A stretch of 64,000 nucleotides of DNA from Neoechinorhynchus agilis. Lineage: Eukaryota; Acanthocephala. Below are positions 45,854 through 56,730 of the stretch, in pieces. Made by a program: the position numbers and the translations under genes. The stretch lies in the NCBI GenBank assembly GCA_051530055.1, contig CM121341.1:17794001-17858000 (forward strand). Direction: 5' to 3'. Under the pieces are notes generated by a model. It ran no database searches. It saw only the letters and a program-made list of their open reading frames with translations, and was not told where the DNA came from. Position 1 is the stretch's first letter. Each line of letters opens with the position of its first letter.

Positions 45854-47522
45854 ATGTCCTGGACAACCGAGCAAATCGAGAGTTTGTCCCTTGTCAGCAC
45901 TTTGTATACAGTTCATGGTGAAGAAGGCGAGGTATCGAGTGCGGATGAATGCGATGATCTTCTTGTACATACGACGGAATACTATCGATCCAGACCGAAT
46001 TGTTTTCCCGCAGTAAGACAAATCGATTTTTCACCTTGTGGACAGTACTTTGCTTCAGCTATCGCAAATGGACACATAAATGTATATGATGTAGAAGAGC
46101 CCAGTCGATCGGTAAACAACGTAATGTGTCTAAAATATGGAGTAGGCAACGTCAGGTACATTCGGGCCATCCCATCAAACAACGATCAAGTATACCATTC
46201 GTCCACTAAAGTCAATAATGATATTCGTCTTCTAAACATACAATCTAACAAATACGTTCAATATTTTAAAGGTCACAGCGATTTAGTCGTCAGTCTAAAC
46301 ACTTCTCCGACCGATGATATTTTTGTTAGCAGCTCTTTAGATTCATCAGTGAGATTGTGGGATAGACGGTCGTCTCAAAGCACCAGTTCTATGATGATAA
46401 GAAAAGCCGGTCTATCCTCCTTCTCGCGTTATCTTGTCTACGATCGATTTAGTATTTGTGCGTTCGATGGTACGGGACAAACCATTGCTGTCGCATCCGG
46501 ATCCGTTTCTCTGAAGTTATTTGATATAAGATATCTTCATTCTTCGGAATGTATCGACCAAATCACCTTGCCTAATGTTAGCCGAGAGCTCAAAATAGAG
46601 CCTGGTGCATTGTGCTTTTCTTCTATTGAGTAATTCCGGGTAGACTCGTGGCGGTGGTCTAATTATCATTTAATTGTCATTGAATGGAGACTGTCAAAAA
46701 GATTGCCAATATCTTTTTAAATCAATAATCTCGAATTTTAATCATAAAACAATATTATTCGGCATCGCATACTCGAATTGTAGTATAAATTCGTTTTATC
46801 TTGCTCGGAACAATGATTATCTATTTTAACTTGATCGATTTTTCGAGTCTTGTCCCGTTTTATACAGCCCAAATAACAAGATGATATCCATGAATCGATC
46901 AGATGGTCTTGTGTATCTGATAGGTCTATCAAATGAAAATCGATGCGCTTCTGTGATCGATGTATATGACGTTGTTCGTGATAATCCGTATTATTCCCTT
47001 AAATCGATTATTGATAATTGTAGCCGGTTATCATCTAAAACTGGCAAATCGACAAGCAAGTGGCATTGCGACTGCATTGTTTGCCTTCCCCAACAAACAG
47101 TATCATCATTTAGTCCTGATTCAAGGTTTCTACTTTGTCCAACATATCCAAATGGACTTATATGCTACGACGTACAAAACAGACAGACCGTGGGAAATTT
47201 TGCCACGCTCGGTCGTGTTCGAATGTCTCTATTTCACCCAAAACTTGCATTGGTTATAACATCGAACAGGCATCTTTCCTTCTGGGCACCGGGAAGTAAG
47301 CCCTCCGCTCTTATTGATGAGAATCTTAAATCGATGATTAAGCGATCAGGCGACGTATCACCGTCGCGTTTTAATAAATCCATCGTAAAAGAAAGACAAA
47401 CTGAAACTGTTCCACAATACAACGAGAAACAAATGATTGCCATCGAGGGAAAAAGAAAATCTAAGGAGATAGAATGCTTAGGATCGGTGCTGTCTCCTAT
47501 TGTTGAGGAAGATGCTTCTTAA
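45854..47522 (+). CDS. WDR82/Swd2-like WD40 protein
   Basis: Exons 45854-46629 and 46868-47522 join in phase through a 238-nt GTAATT...TACAG intron, giving about 476 aa. The diagnostic WDR82 block is clear: VYHSSTKVNNDIRLLNIQSN, KYVQYFKGHSDLVVSLNTSP, and FVSSSLDSSVRLWDRRS. Exon 2 supplies CFSSIDPNNKMISMNRSDG and SSFSPDSRFLLCPTYPNGLI, ending in HLSFWAP. WDR82 binds the SET1/COMPASS methyltransferase and PP1-PNUTS phosphatase on RNA polymerase II. The protein is ~160 residues longer than human WDR82 (313 aa), with a long N-terminal lead, internal inserts and a charged C-terminal tail. Start at MSWTTEQIESL was chosen because upstream sequence is repeat. Confidence 0.85.
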
Positions 47523-47559
47523 AAATATACGGGTACTCTATTCATCTAAATGCTTAAAA

Positions 47560-48890
47560 TTTGCCAAATTAAACTTCAGAGATCAATTTTGTGTATCTCT
47601 TACACAATTTTTGAATTATTCTGCACTACTTGATACACTTGGGCGAGCTGTTGTAGCTCGCTCAAGGCATTACCCAGCAGCACACAGTATCACCGGGTGT
47701 AGAGTTCCTGGGAAGACTAAAGGCGCGAATACAGAATATAGAATGATTCCTGCTGATTTCAAGTCCTTATTCACATAAGTGCCATTGGAATCAGCGATCA
47801 ACCTTACGATTCCTATATTCCAACGCGATGTAGAAGGATGGAATTTAACGATACCTGAATAGAAGGAACTTTTAAACATGCGCACGAGGAATACGAATTT
47901 CAACATCGAAGGTAAGAACTATGATCAAGTTGATGAATTATCCATGAGTCCTCTTGCCTCAGTTTTCACCGAATTGCTCATGTGCGATTGTGAGGCCAAG
48001 TATGTATTCAGCCTACCGTTTGTCAAATTCTGGCAGAGATACGTAGATAATACTTTTATCTTAATTGACAAATCCACAGAGATTTCAGTTGATATCGCAA
48101 ACCATGCCATAAAAATATAGCCAAGCATCGAGATTTCCATCATCTTTTTGGTCGACGAAGCAGGCAATTTATGCTGCTGATACACGCAGGGCAGCAATGA
48201 TTTGCTCATCGCCATTAAAGGAGAAAAGAATGAATATTTGCGTAACGAGATCATGCGTTTCAGCGGCGGTGTGATTCAAGAGAGAAGAAACGGAAAAATG
48301 ATCTATCACGGAATCGATATGAAGGAAAACCGGTTCTCAGGATTCCATATATCAGTAAAAAGGTCACTAGTGACGCTCGAAAGCTCTTGTGACTATAGAG
48401 AATGGATGCCCGGATTGTCAACGGAAGCGCACCTACACTTAAGCGAGTTCTGGCGAGAACTGGACATCATGAAACGCCGGAAACAAGTCCAGCATCGTCC
48501 TTGATGTGTACGCAACCGAGAAGTCAGTCGCGAGTTCATCTATAAACAGGCAAAACTCAGCGTCATTTGATTGAACATTTGACGGAACACGTTTGTAATG
48601 CACTGAATCCGGACGAAAAATCATGGCCACGCCATGGACAAAGCACCACTCACGGGGCCACGATGGCGGAGAATAAAACTCTACGCCAGTTAGGTTTGAA
48701 GCCAAGTATCCGTTGGAATTATCTATCACCGCAGCACAGCTTATATTTCGAGCGGTTTGAAGGCGACGATGTTTCCGTAGACAATACGAACAAGAATTCT
48801 GGACGTCCGCTCGACAGAGCCCCAGAACTGCTCAACAAGCGAGACGAACTTTCCGCTTCGATGTCGTTAATTTAAAGTACTTCACATGCC
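47560..48890 (+). mobile_element. Second Penelope-like element fragment
   Basis: Frames read YRMIPADFKSLFT, then RTRNTNFNIEGKNYDQVDEL with SMSPLASVFTELLMC, and FWQRYVDNTFILI. These correspond to RT motifs A-D of Penelope elements (FNGKFYxQxDGxAMGSPLSP, RYVDDTF). Several interruptions occur and the C-terminal part to about 48,880 is less certain. No GIY-YIG domain was seen. It begins right after the WDR82-like gene stop. Confidence 0.75.
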
Positions 48891-49104
48891 GTAAGACGGC
48901 GAAAGCTTGAAAATAAAGTCTCTTTATCATTGCAACAGCTATTCCAAGTTTCGATTTAAAAACCGTTGTTTGATTGGAAAAGGGATCGTGTAATGCAATA
49001 TTCTTTATCGTTTCATTCGCGGTTGTTATGCTTCCATCAAAGAAGGATTTTTAAGCTTATGCTGAGGAAACCTTTAATGTGCTCGAAAATAAAAAGGCGC
49101 CGTA
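48891..49104. other. Short intergenic stretch
   Basis: Contains AATAAAGTCTCTTTATC-like sequence that may be the 3' end of the Penelope fragment. No gene. Confidence 0.3.
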
Positions 49105-50030
49105 CTTTCCCCTCTCCTCTTTGACATTTTTCTAAATGGCCTTCATCCCCTCATACCCCCTACCAAATATTTTCTCTATGCCGATGACCTCACAGTCATT
49201 ACCATCGCATCTCCCTCTCTCCCTCTCCACAACCATGGACGAGCTCAACCATCTCATTTCCTCGCTCTCCACCCTAAACCTCTCCCTAAATTTATCCAAA
49301 TCTTTTGAGCTTGTCCCCCACATTTCCAAACGCAACCTTATCCCCGCGCCTCTCCCTCTCCCCCTCCAACACTCCTCTTCTCTCCGAATACTGGGCCTGA
49401 CTTTCCAAGAAAACCCTAAATGGTATGCCCACATTTCATTTACCCTCTCTAAAGATAATCCTCGTCTTTACCTCCTCAAACTCCTCCGGCGTCGTGTTGT
49501 ATCCCCTTAACACCTTGCCCACTTTTATCTCTCTGCCATCCTCCCTATCCTTACATACGCCTTCCCCGCTTTCCTCGCCCTTTCCACCAATGCTCTCCAT
49601 TCCCTCAAAACCTTCCACAAGAGAGCAGCGAAAATATGTGGGACTTCACTCCTCCCCTCGACGCCCACCTCCTCTCCATTTTCTCCAAAAACGCCCTCCG
49701 TCTTCTTCAACCCCCTCCACAATTTTCTTCTTTCATCTCTAAATACTCTTCCTTCGTAAACACCCGTAACCCCAACCTTTTTCATCCCCCCTCGCTCGTA
49801 CGACCCTCTACCAAAAATCTTTACTCCCCCAAACCAATCTTTCCTTAATAACCAGAGAACAAGGAAAGACTCCTAATCTGTCATTCTCCTGTAAAACTCC
49901 TTCAAAGATAAGTCCCACCTCCCTGCCTCAACATCCGACATCCAGACACCTTCAGCAAAGATAGATGCTGGCAAGTGTATGGATCGTTCTTTTCTTAAAT
50001 TAATAAAACGTGTTTATATAAATACAAACC
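49105..50030 (+). mobile_element. Jockey/CR1-type LINE 3' part, decayed
   Basis: One frame reads LFDIFLNGLHPL...KYFLYADDLTVI, with the RT catalytic YADD. A second frame follows with LRILGLTFQENPKWYAHISF, the thumb region typical of Jockey-like RTs. Composition is Pro/Ser/Leu-rich and GC-higher than the surroundings. A tail with AATAAAACGTGTTTATAT ends near 50,025. Several frame changes are present. Confidence 0.75.
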
Positions 50031-50074
50031 GAGACGCAATTTTTTATTAAATAGAAGTCAATATATTAAGTTTG

Positions 50075-51298
50075 CTATCTTCCTATTCCAAAACGATAAT
50101 CATGCTTCTTATTCTTACCTGATGGTGAAACGGCATCCGGTAGGATATCCGGATTCAAAAAGTCATATGTTCCATTATTCACTACAAACAGTACATTTGT
50201 ATAATATGGTGATATAGAGAACGTGAAATTCCTTTCGGGTAAATTATTCCCTATGAGATTCAATACTTGCAAATCTTTCAATAGCGAAAATGCATTATTG
50301 GGAATTGTCTGTAACAGGTTACTCGAGAGATCTAACCATTTGAGTCTTTGCCAGAGTTTGAAATCGTTTTTTCGCACCGTTCCGATCAAATTAAATGCAA
50401 CCGAAATATTATGAATTGTTAAATTAGTTAATCGCCCTCCTCGAGGAAATACTATAAGATTTCCGTCAATCAGCTCGAGTGCTTTCAGATTACTCAAATT
50501 CTTTAGCCGGGACGCGTCGAATTTTCGGTTTAACGACCGTTTTATTGTTACCTTCTCAATGCTGGAAACTTTCTGTAATTGATTCATTTCAGACGCAATA
50601 GGACCATTTAACGAAAACTTAATCTCCCTCAGGTTTGTTAAATCCGCTCCGTCTTCGATTTCTAAGTATTGAATGGGATTGTTGAGCGCAGTTATTTTTG
50701 TTAGTTCGTGAAAGCAATTTTGCCTTGTGAAGTGCAAAGCATTGAGCTTATTGTCATCAATGTTCAATTCCTTTAGAAAACAGAATTCTCTGAATTCGTC
50801 AAGAGTGATTAGGGCGTTTCCTTCAAGATCAAGTCTTTGCAATAACGGCAACTTTTGACCCAGGTCTGTTCTCAAATGTGAAACAAAAGATCCCTTCACA
50901 TACATTTCTTTCAAAATCAAAATTTTTTTCGCTCCAATTGATTCTATGTTCATGTTTTCCAAATGTAAAATTTCAATACTTTCTGCAAAGTCAAGAGTAA
51001 CGTTCGAGCACTTCTCTGCATAGTCGACGATCGATAGTTCATGCAGGTTCGGAAATATTTTATTAACTTCAAATTGAACTTCTTCAATCGATACTTGAAA
51101 TAAGAATAATTTTAGGACTTGCCGTTTTTCAAATTCATTGAATACTTCATATAACCCATTTCTGCTATAATCCTCATTTCCGCATTTTATAAATGCAGAA
51201 TCCCTTACGTGAAACAATTTGCTGCATTTTCTGACTTGATTGGCATTTATTAATTGAAGTAAAACGAGAATGAATAACATTCCGAATATCGTCCTCAT
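50075..51298 (-). CDS. Secreted leucine-rich-repeat protein
   Basis: Start at MRTIFGMLFILVLLQLINA gives a clean signal peptide and 407 aa. Upstream Mets were rejected because a TATA box lies between them and this one. About ten LRRs follow, for example LPLLQRLDLEGNALITLDEF, CFLKELNIDDNKLNALHF and RLKWLDLSSNLLQTIPNNAF. Cysteines near the start (KCSKLF...FIKCGNE) resemble an N-terminal cap. No transmembrane segment or GPI signal is seen, so it is likely secreted. Such proteins usually act in cell-surface recognition; the partner is unknown. No introns. Confidence 0.8.
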   Translation of the reverse strand: MRTIFGMLFILVLLQLINANQVRKCSKLFHVRDSAFIKCGNEDYSRNGLYEVFNEFEKRQVLKLFLFQVSIEEVQFEVNKIFPNLHELSIVDYAEKCSNVTLDFAESIEILHLENMNIESIGAKKILILKEMYVKGSFVSHLRTDLGQKLPLLQRLDLEGNALITLDEFREFCFLKELNIDDNKLNALHFTRQNCFHELTKITALNNPIQYLEIEDGADLTNLREIKFSLNGPIASEMNQLQKVSSIEKVTIKRSLNRKFDASRLKNLSNLKALELIDGNLIVFPRGGRLTNLTIHNISVAFNLIGTVRKNDFKLWQRLKWLDLSSNLLQTIPNNAFSLLKDLQVLNLIGNNLPERNFTFSISPYYTNVLFVVNNGTYDFLNPDILPDAVSPSGKNKKHDYRFGIGR

Positions 51299-51337
51299 CA
51301 TTAGATTTGTGGATAGAGTTAAAGCTTTATGAAACCG

Positions 51338-51350
51338 ATATTTATATACC
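51338..51350 (-). promoter_or_regulatory. TATA box of the LRR gene
   Basis: The minus strand reads GGTATATAAATATC here, about 42 bp upstream of the chosen ATG. That would place transcription start about 10-15 bp before the start codon and supports the shorter protein with the signal peptide at its N terminus. Confidence 0.6.
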
Positions 51351-51429
51351 GCTTGCGGTTCGCTAAGCTTCACGCTTAAAGTAACACGTCTTTTTTGGGA
51401 CAAAAATGAGAAACTCTTCACGTACATGA

Positions 51430-52250
51430 GAAATTTGACATTTCGCGAACTTAAAAAATGTACTTTGAAGTGGGAGATGAATGATGAATGTTTTTAGGAC
51501 TTGTTTCTTTGAGATGGTTTGAAGAGACAACTAGATTATGACTGAGTATATCAAATTATTAAAAACTATTGCCTAGAATTTTTACTTTTAGCATGGAATT
51601 TAAAACGCGCTTTGAACGAAGATATATCAAAGGTACAAAAATATACTTAAAGTTAAATTGAAATCGGCAGTAGTTTTACTAAAGGATAAAATTAAAATGT
51701 TATTAAAGCTTTTTCCTTGTTTTAATATTTATTAAATTCTTCATAGTATAATTGACACGTTTTATAGGTAAGATTACATTCTTTTCTTAGAAAAACACCC
51801 TTAGGAATATGCTTAAAATTTTGCTTTTTAATTTCTGAGTTTTAGATTTTAAATAATCAACTTCTGTGTTATTTGTGATGAGTGCGCAGGCCTCTCTTTT
51901 TATTAGCATCTTAACACCAAGACTGTTTTTCCTATCTTTAACTTCGTAACATATTATTTTTATCGTCGAACTATAACTAATTTTCCTAGCCTTTGTATTT
52001 GGATGCTTCTTCATAGTTTGAACAAATCGATCTATAATAGCGTATAAAGTTGTGACGAGTATCTTAGCTTTTGAATCGCTAGTGTTTACTTCGACTTACG
52101 TAGTTTTTCATCTTGGCATTTAGTTTAATATCTCTTTAACGATCAAAGTATTTATAACCTTTTAGAGAGAGTTATATTTGTTGCCCAAAAATTAACCGCG
52201 GTAGGTTAAATGTTTTTTCTACGAATTAAATTATTTAGCTTAAAGTTCTT
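51430..52250. other. Intergenic, no gene seen
   Basis: AT-rich. A 75-codon minus-strand Lys-rich frame at 51,787-52,014 has no domain and is likely chance. Confidence 0.35.
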
Positions 52251-52775
52251 TTATAAAGGCGTTGAAGAACACTCACGCAGGCTCTTTTTCTTTCCTTCAT
52301 TTTTCTCACGAATTTCAACAACAGTTTTCACTTTTCCCTGTATTGCACAAAGGCATTGGAAAAATTCGTTCTGAAATTTCGACTCGTGTACCCAAAATCC
52401 ATATACGTTTTTTTCGACAATCATTGAACCGGATGTATATGTCCTATTACTTTCATTATCTATGAGCGTCACAGTTACCCGCAAATCTTGAACGTCTGAT
52501 CTACATTTGAGTTGTAGCTGCTCGGTTAAACGACTCAAAGTATTATCGGCAATATCGTTGACCATGATTCTCATAAGCGTTTTTCTCTCTTTTTTATTTA
52601 ACGAGAGTCTTGCTATAATTGACTGTGGAGTGCTCAGAATCCGTCGAGCAACTGAACATAAAATATTGTCGATTTGTCTGGGGTCCATTAAACTTTGAAT
52701 ATAAATACAAGTTTTCGTAGTAGTAGTTAAGGTATTGTTCGCATGAGAGATTAAATCTCGTTGCATTTGATCCAT
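52251..52775 (-). CDS. Unrecognised protein, 174 aa
   Basis: Complete frame. The first 60 residues are helical. RVTVTLIDNESNRTYTSGSM is beta-like and the tail is strongly charged (VEIREKNEGKKKSLRE). No signal peptide and no family recognised. Probably a real gene from its length in AT-rich DNA. Confidence 0.4.
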   Translation of the reverse strand: MDQMQRDLISHANNTLTTTTKTCIYIQSLMDPRQIDNILCSVARRILSTPQSIIARLSLNKKERKTLMRIMVNDIADNTLSRLTEQLQLKCRSDVQDLRVTVTLIDNESNRTYTSGSMIVEKNVYGFWVHESKFQNEFFQCLCAIQGKVKTVVEIREKNEGKKKSLRECSSTPL

Positions 52776-52789
52776 TAATGATTTCTAAT

Positions 52790-54579
52790 CTAATTTTTGA
52801 AGGTCAGTCAAGAAAGATAACAAATATCCGTGATTTGTAATGAAGGTTGACGTATTTTCCTTCTTATCCGGTTGTGTTGTGCATTCAGCATTCATTATAT
52901 GATTGTTTTTGCACGTGTAAAAGTGGATATTTTAGCTAGTTTAAAAGATCTGTGGTTTTTAGCATTACGGTATAAATTTTTTATTGATTTTCACTCGCAT
53001 ATGCACATTTTGTCAACATTTCTTACTTAAACAACAAATAATTTTCCGCACGAAAACAATATAAAACGTTATCCATACTCACATCTCGTTTTCCTAGTGT
53101 ATATGCATCTTTTAAATCTTGTTGTGACAATAACGTCAAAATTAAGTCAAATCACAATCCCTCTCTTCAGATTTCCACCACGACAGATATTATATAGATT
53201 GAATTTATTTCAATACTTTTATCTTTTTTTTTGAACTAAATGGAATATTTATTAAGCTCTATAACATTTTTATAGGTTAACGTTGATTTATGGGTTATAT
53301 GCGTGACTTCTTTGGTTTTCACAAAAACAACGACTTTTAATGGAGTAACCAAAATCCCTTAATTACATTAAAAAATTAATGTCGTTAATTGGTTCTTCTT
53401 AGAATTTGCTTCTAAGTCATTGAACGTTCAAATCAAAAATCCAAAGTGTTGGTTGCTAAGTCTTACAGAACGGAGAGCTTTTATGAAAGCAAAGGTTCAA
53501 TCTATTCGAACCATTATTTGATATTTATTATTAGAGATTATTTCGGCGTTGAAAGTAAATAATTTATGCGTGAAAATGCGAATATTATCTATGCTCGTAT
53601 CGCAGTCAAATAGCCGATACACGGATTGCAAAAAAATATCCGATGGACAGAAATATTACATTTTCTTCGTTCGAAATTTTCTAAATCATGTACAAATCTC
53701 AACTCTCGATATCCAACTCTCTCTAGTCGACCGACATCCACTGGATCCATCATCCACTCCAAATTCAGATGATCACGAGGACTCAGAGATGCATGGCTTC
53801 TTTTCTTTATCAAAATAAAACGTTTTATTATTATTTTAGGATAATTACGATGACTCGTTCACGATTTATAAGCGGGTAACATTTATCGGTAATCTACGAA
53901 GATCACTTCATCATCATAAATCGCACATCTGAAGCTCAAAACGATCTCAGCCATGCAATGACCACAATTGCATTAGTATTTTAATTTGTAACATCGGCAC
54001 AAATGTAAAAAAGTGACTTTTGTTTTTCATCGAAGCTTTAAGAGTCAATGGCACGCATGACCGAATTTTAAAGTATTTTATGAACAATTTAAAATCGCAG
54101 TTCAAGGTTATCGAGAACATATCTGAAATATCGTATTTCGGATAATCGAAATTACAACAACCTCAATTATGGACATGTTCATGATAATTTCTTTGATCAC
54201 GTGAAATCAGCTTTCCATTTTGACCAACAAACTAGCTAACCAGTATTTGTGCGACTTTTTCTTCATTTAAGATCTAAATTCGTTACTTTCGAAACTTTTG
54301 ATTATCTTATGATGAACCAGTATACTGGGTTTCAAGTGAAAATGAAATACCATTATAGTCTAAGTTAAAATATAAATGCTTAATGTTTAATATCATATAA
54401 AGGAGTCGTAAACATAAATTCTTCAGCGATTTCGCAATTGATTAAGCCTTAGAAACGCAATTTGAATCGAATGAAATACATTAGAAGAAAGCTCTCGCAA
54501 TGGTGTATGCATTTAGAAATTACATGACCTACTTTTAGACGAACAAAAGTCGTTTGCTTAAACCTGACGCGAAATCGAA
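52790..54579. other. Intergenic, no firm gene
   Basis: AT-rich. An 89-codon plus-strand frame at 53,549-53,818 has no domain. Near 54,130 a TTTCGGATAATCGAAATTAC motif recalls pogo-type ends but has no clear partner. Confidence 0.35.
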
Positions 54580-56693
54580 ATGAATTATATAATTGTGCTT
54601 TTACTGATTTCGTCTATTCGTCCGATCGACGACGAACTCTTTTCAAAAATGGACGCAGTAGATATAATTCTATTAAAAATAAACAGTATCAACGCTCAGA
54701 ATTGTGGTCAAATGGACATACAAACTCTTAATGCGGGAAGCGTTACTGATCTACCGTCTATATTGACCGATGAATTCATTTCCACTTCGGCAAATCGCAC
54801 AGATCTTCTGCATGCGAGAAACACCGCTGTTCAGAATGCCTTGTTCTTCAGTTACATTTTGCAGCTGTTTGATGACTACGATGAGTTTTATCTAACGCAC
54901 ATATACAGTCTAATATCATCTAACCTTGTATCCTCGCAAATTAATGCTTCTTTTATTGTATTCGATAACGACTCATACTACGCTCATTGGTATAGGGGGT
55001 CGTTCAATACAACTGTTCACAGATTTGGACCTGTTGCTTGGCGTCAGGATGATTTTTACGAACCTTTCAACTTGAAAGGCATATGGACCAATGACACAAT
55101 ATCAGGCAGTGAATAAAAAAATATCTTTTAAGTTCAGTAATTTTCGATTTTAGTTGTTGACACCGCAATATTTGGTAATAAAATGAGTCAATATCAGTGG
55201 TACAATCAATGGCTTCCTGATTTCTCAGAAGAAGAAGGTAAAAGTTCGACGGCAAACTAATGAAAAACCCTTTCTTAATAGTAAAAAACGTATACAAGAT
55301 TATTGACGCGAACAAATCACGTCAAAGACAATTTCATGGCATGCCGTTACCAAGAGAAAATAAAAACGGTGAAACTCCGGCCGAGTGGACGCTGCCTTAT
55401 TTCGATTGTGGAATCTCGAACAAATGGGTGGTCAGTGTATCGTCTCCAATTGTCGATTTGGTACCGAGGCACGTTGAATATCGCCACATGCAGAAATTTA
55501 GGTAAGTGTTATTGAATTTTTAATCAATAAGTACTTAGCATTTCATTGAAGATTTAACCCTGAAAGCACGTTTATAAGCTGTTATCGAAATCGAATCATT
55601 AAGTACTGCGTTGATTTTCATGATAATTTAATTCTATAACTGAAACAATCAAATTCACATCTGTAAATTCTATTTCTGCTCCCCATGCATATATCAATTT
55701 CCATGCAATTTCGGAGAAATAACCCTTTGCATTTGATTTTCCACATTTATCCATTTGGAATACTAGGGTATCAGCGCATGCGTGTATAATCATTTTTCCG
55801 ATTCGAATATCTAACAGAATGAGCATCTTCTTGCAAAAGCTAATAATTTTCCACGTAGCCGATTCTCATTCAACAACAGTAACCAAAAATGATTTGAAGT
55901 GTGATTTATGTCTTCAGCCGGTAAAGAATTTTTACTAAAGACGTTTCGAACATCGTCGGGTTCATCATCAGTTTTTTAAAGTCTTAAGCTTGCAAACGCT
56001 CCGCGCAAAGTGACAATATATTTATAATCTCTTTGGCGATATCTCATATAAAATATTAGTTTTACACTGTAAAACGACCGCGATAATTGCATTTTTTTCT
56101 CAAAACGTCTGCCGTCATAAAACATAATTATAGATCATAAATCTTGATTCGCTTAACGATAACTGCATGTAGCCTCACTTTCACCAAATTTCATCTATCT
56201 CATTTCACTGACCGTCTTAAAGGTATGTTGGAGTAGCCGTCACCTCCGTGGACTTTTTATCGATCGATATTAATCAATGCGAAGATTCTGTGTCTCGGCC
56301 AAATAACATCTTCGCAGGTACACATAAATGCAAACCAACTACCAGAGTAAGCGCCGCCGAATTTTAATCTATATTCGGTTGTGAGCAGTGCGAACCAATC
56401 GCTGGATTTGGATTTCGGAGGGGCGGATATCAATGCATGTGCGCTCCTGGATACAGGTACCCGCCATACCAGACAACTGGTCCTTTCCAGGGTGCGGTCA
56501 TCGAGCGAGCTTCCTATTCGGAGTATCAGAATAATTTTGATTGCATTCAAGTGCATTGTTTGTTTCGTTTACTTGCGATAAACTCACATAAACGCTTTTC
56601 TTTTTAGATTTTAATCGAATTCCGTTGGAACCATTAAAACGAACTGATACATGTGCGTATTCAGATAGCAAAAGTCTAAATACGTACTATTAA
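54580..56693 (+). CDS. GPR158/GPR179-like receptor ectodomain, module A (no 7TM)
   Basis: Six exons keep frame: 54580-55108, 55154-55237, 55282-55501, 56223-56346, 56386-56557 and 56608-56693; introns are 45, 44, 721, 39 and 50 nt. MNYIIVLLLISSIRP is a signal peptide. RTDLLHARNTAVQNALFF, YGPVAWR-like RFGPVAWRQDDFYEPFN, then WTLPYFDCGISNKWVVSVSS and VDFLSIDINQCE follow the Cache region of GPR158. FGFRRGGYQCMCAPGYRYP is its cysteine-rich EGF-like segment. In GPR158 this ectodomain precedes seven membrane helices and binds glycine; here a stop comes soon after. Alternatively a phase-matched donor at 56,653 joins module B. Confidence 0.82.
55941..55971 (-). ncRNA. Hammerhead ribozyme core inside intron 3 of the GPR158-like gene
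   Basis: Minus strand: CTGATGA, U, stem II GAAC...GTTC with loop CCGACGAT, then GAAACGT. All invariant hammerhead nucleotides are present and stem II pairs fully. It shares the loop CCGACGA with the Penelope copy at 35,471, so it is probably a Penelope terminal-repeat remnant, antisense to the host transcript. No RT sequence is seen beside it. Confidence 0.72.
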
Positions 56694-56730
56694 GAATGTG
56701 CAACAGCGAGAAAGTTTGAACAAAATAGTC

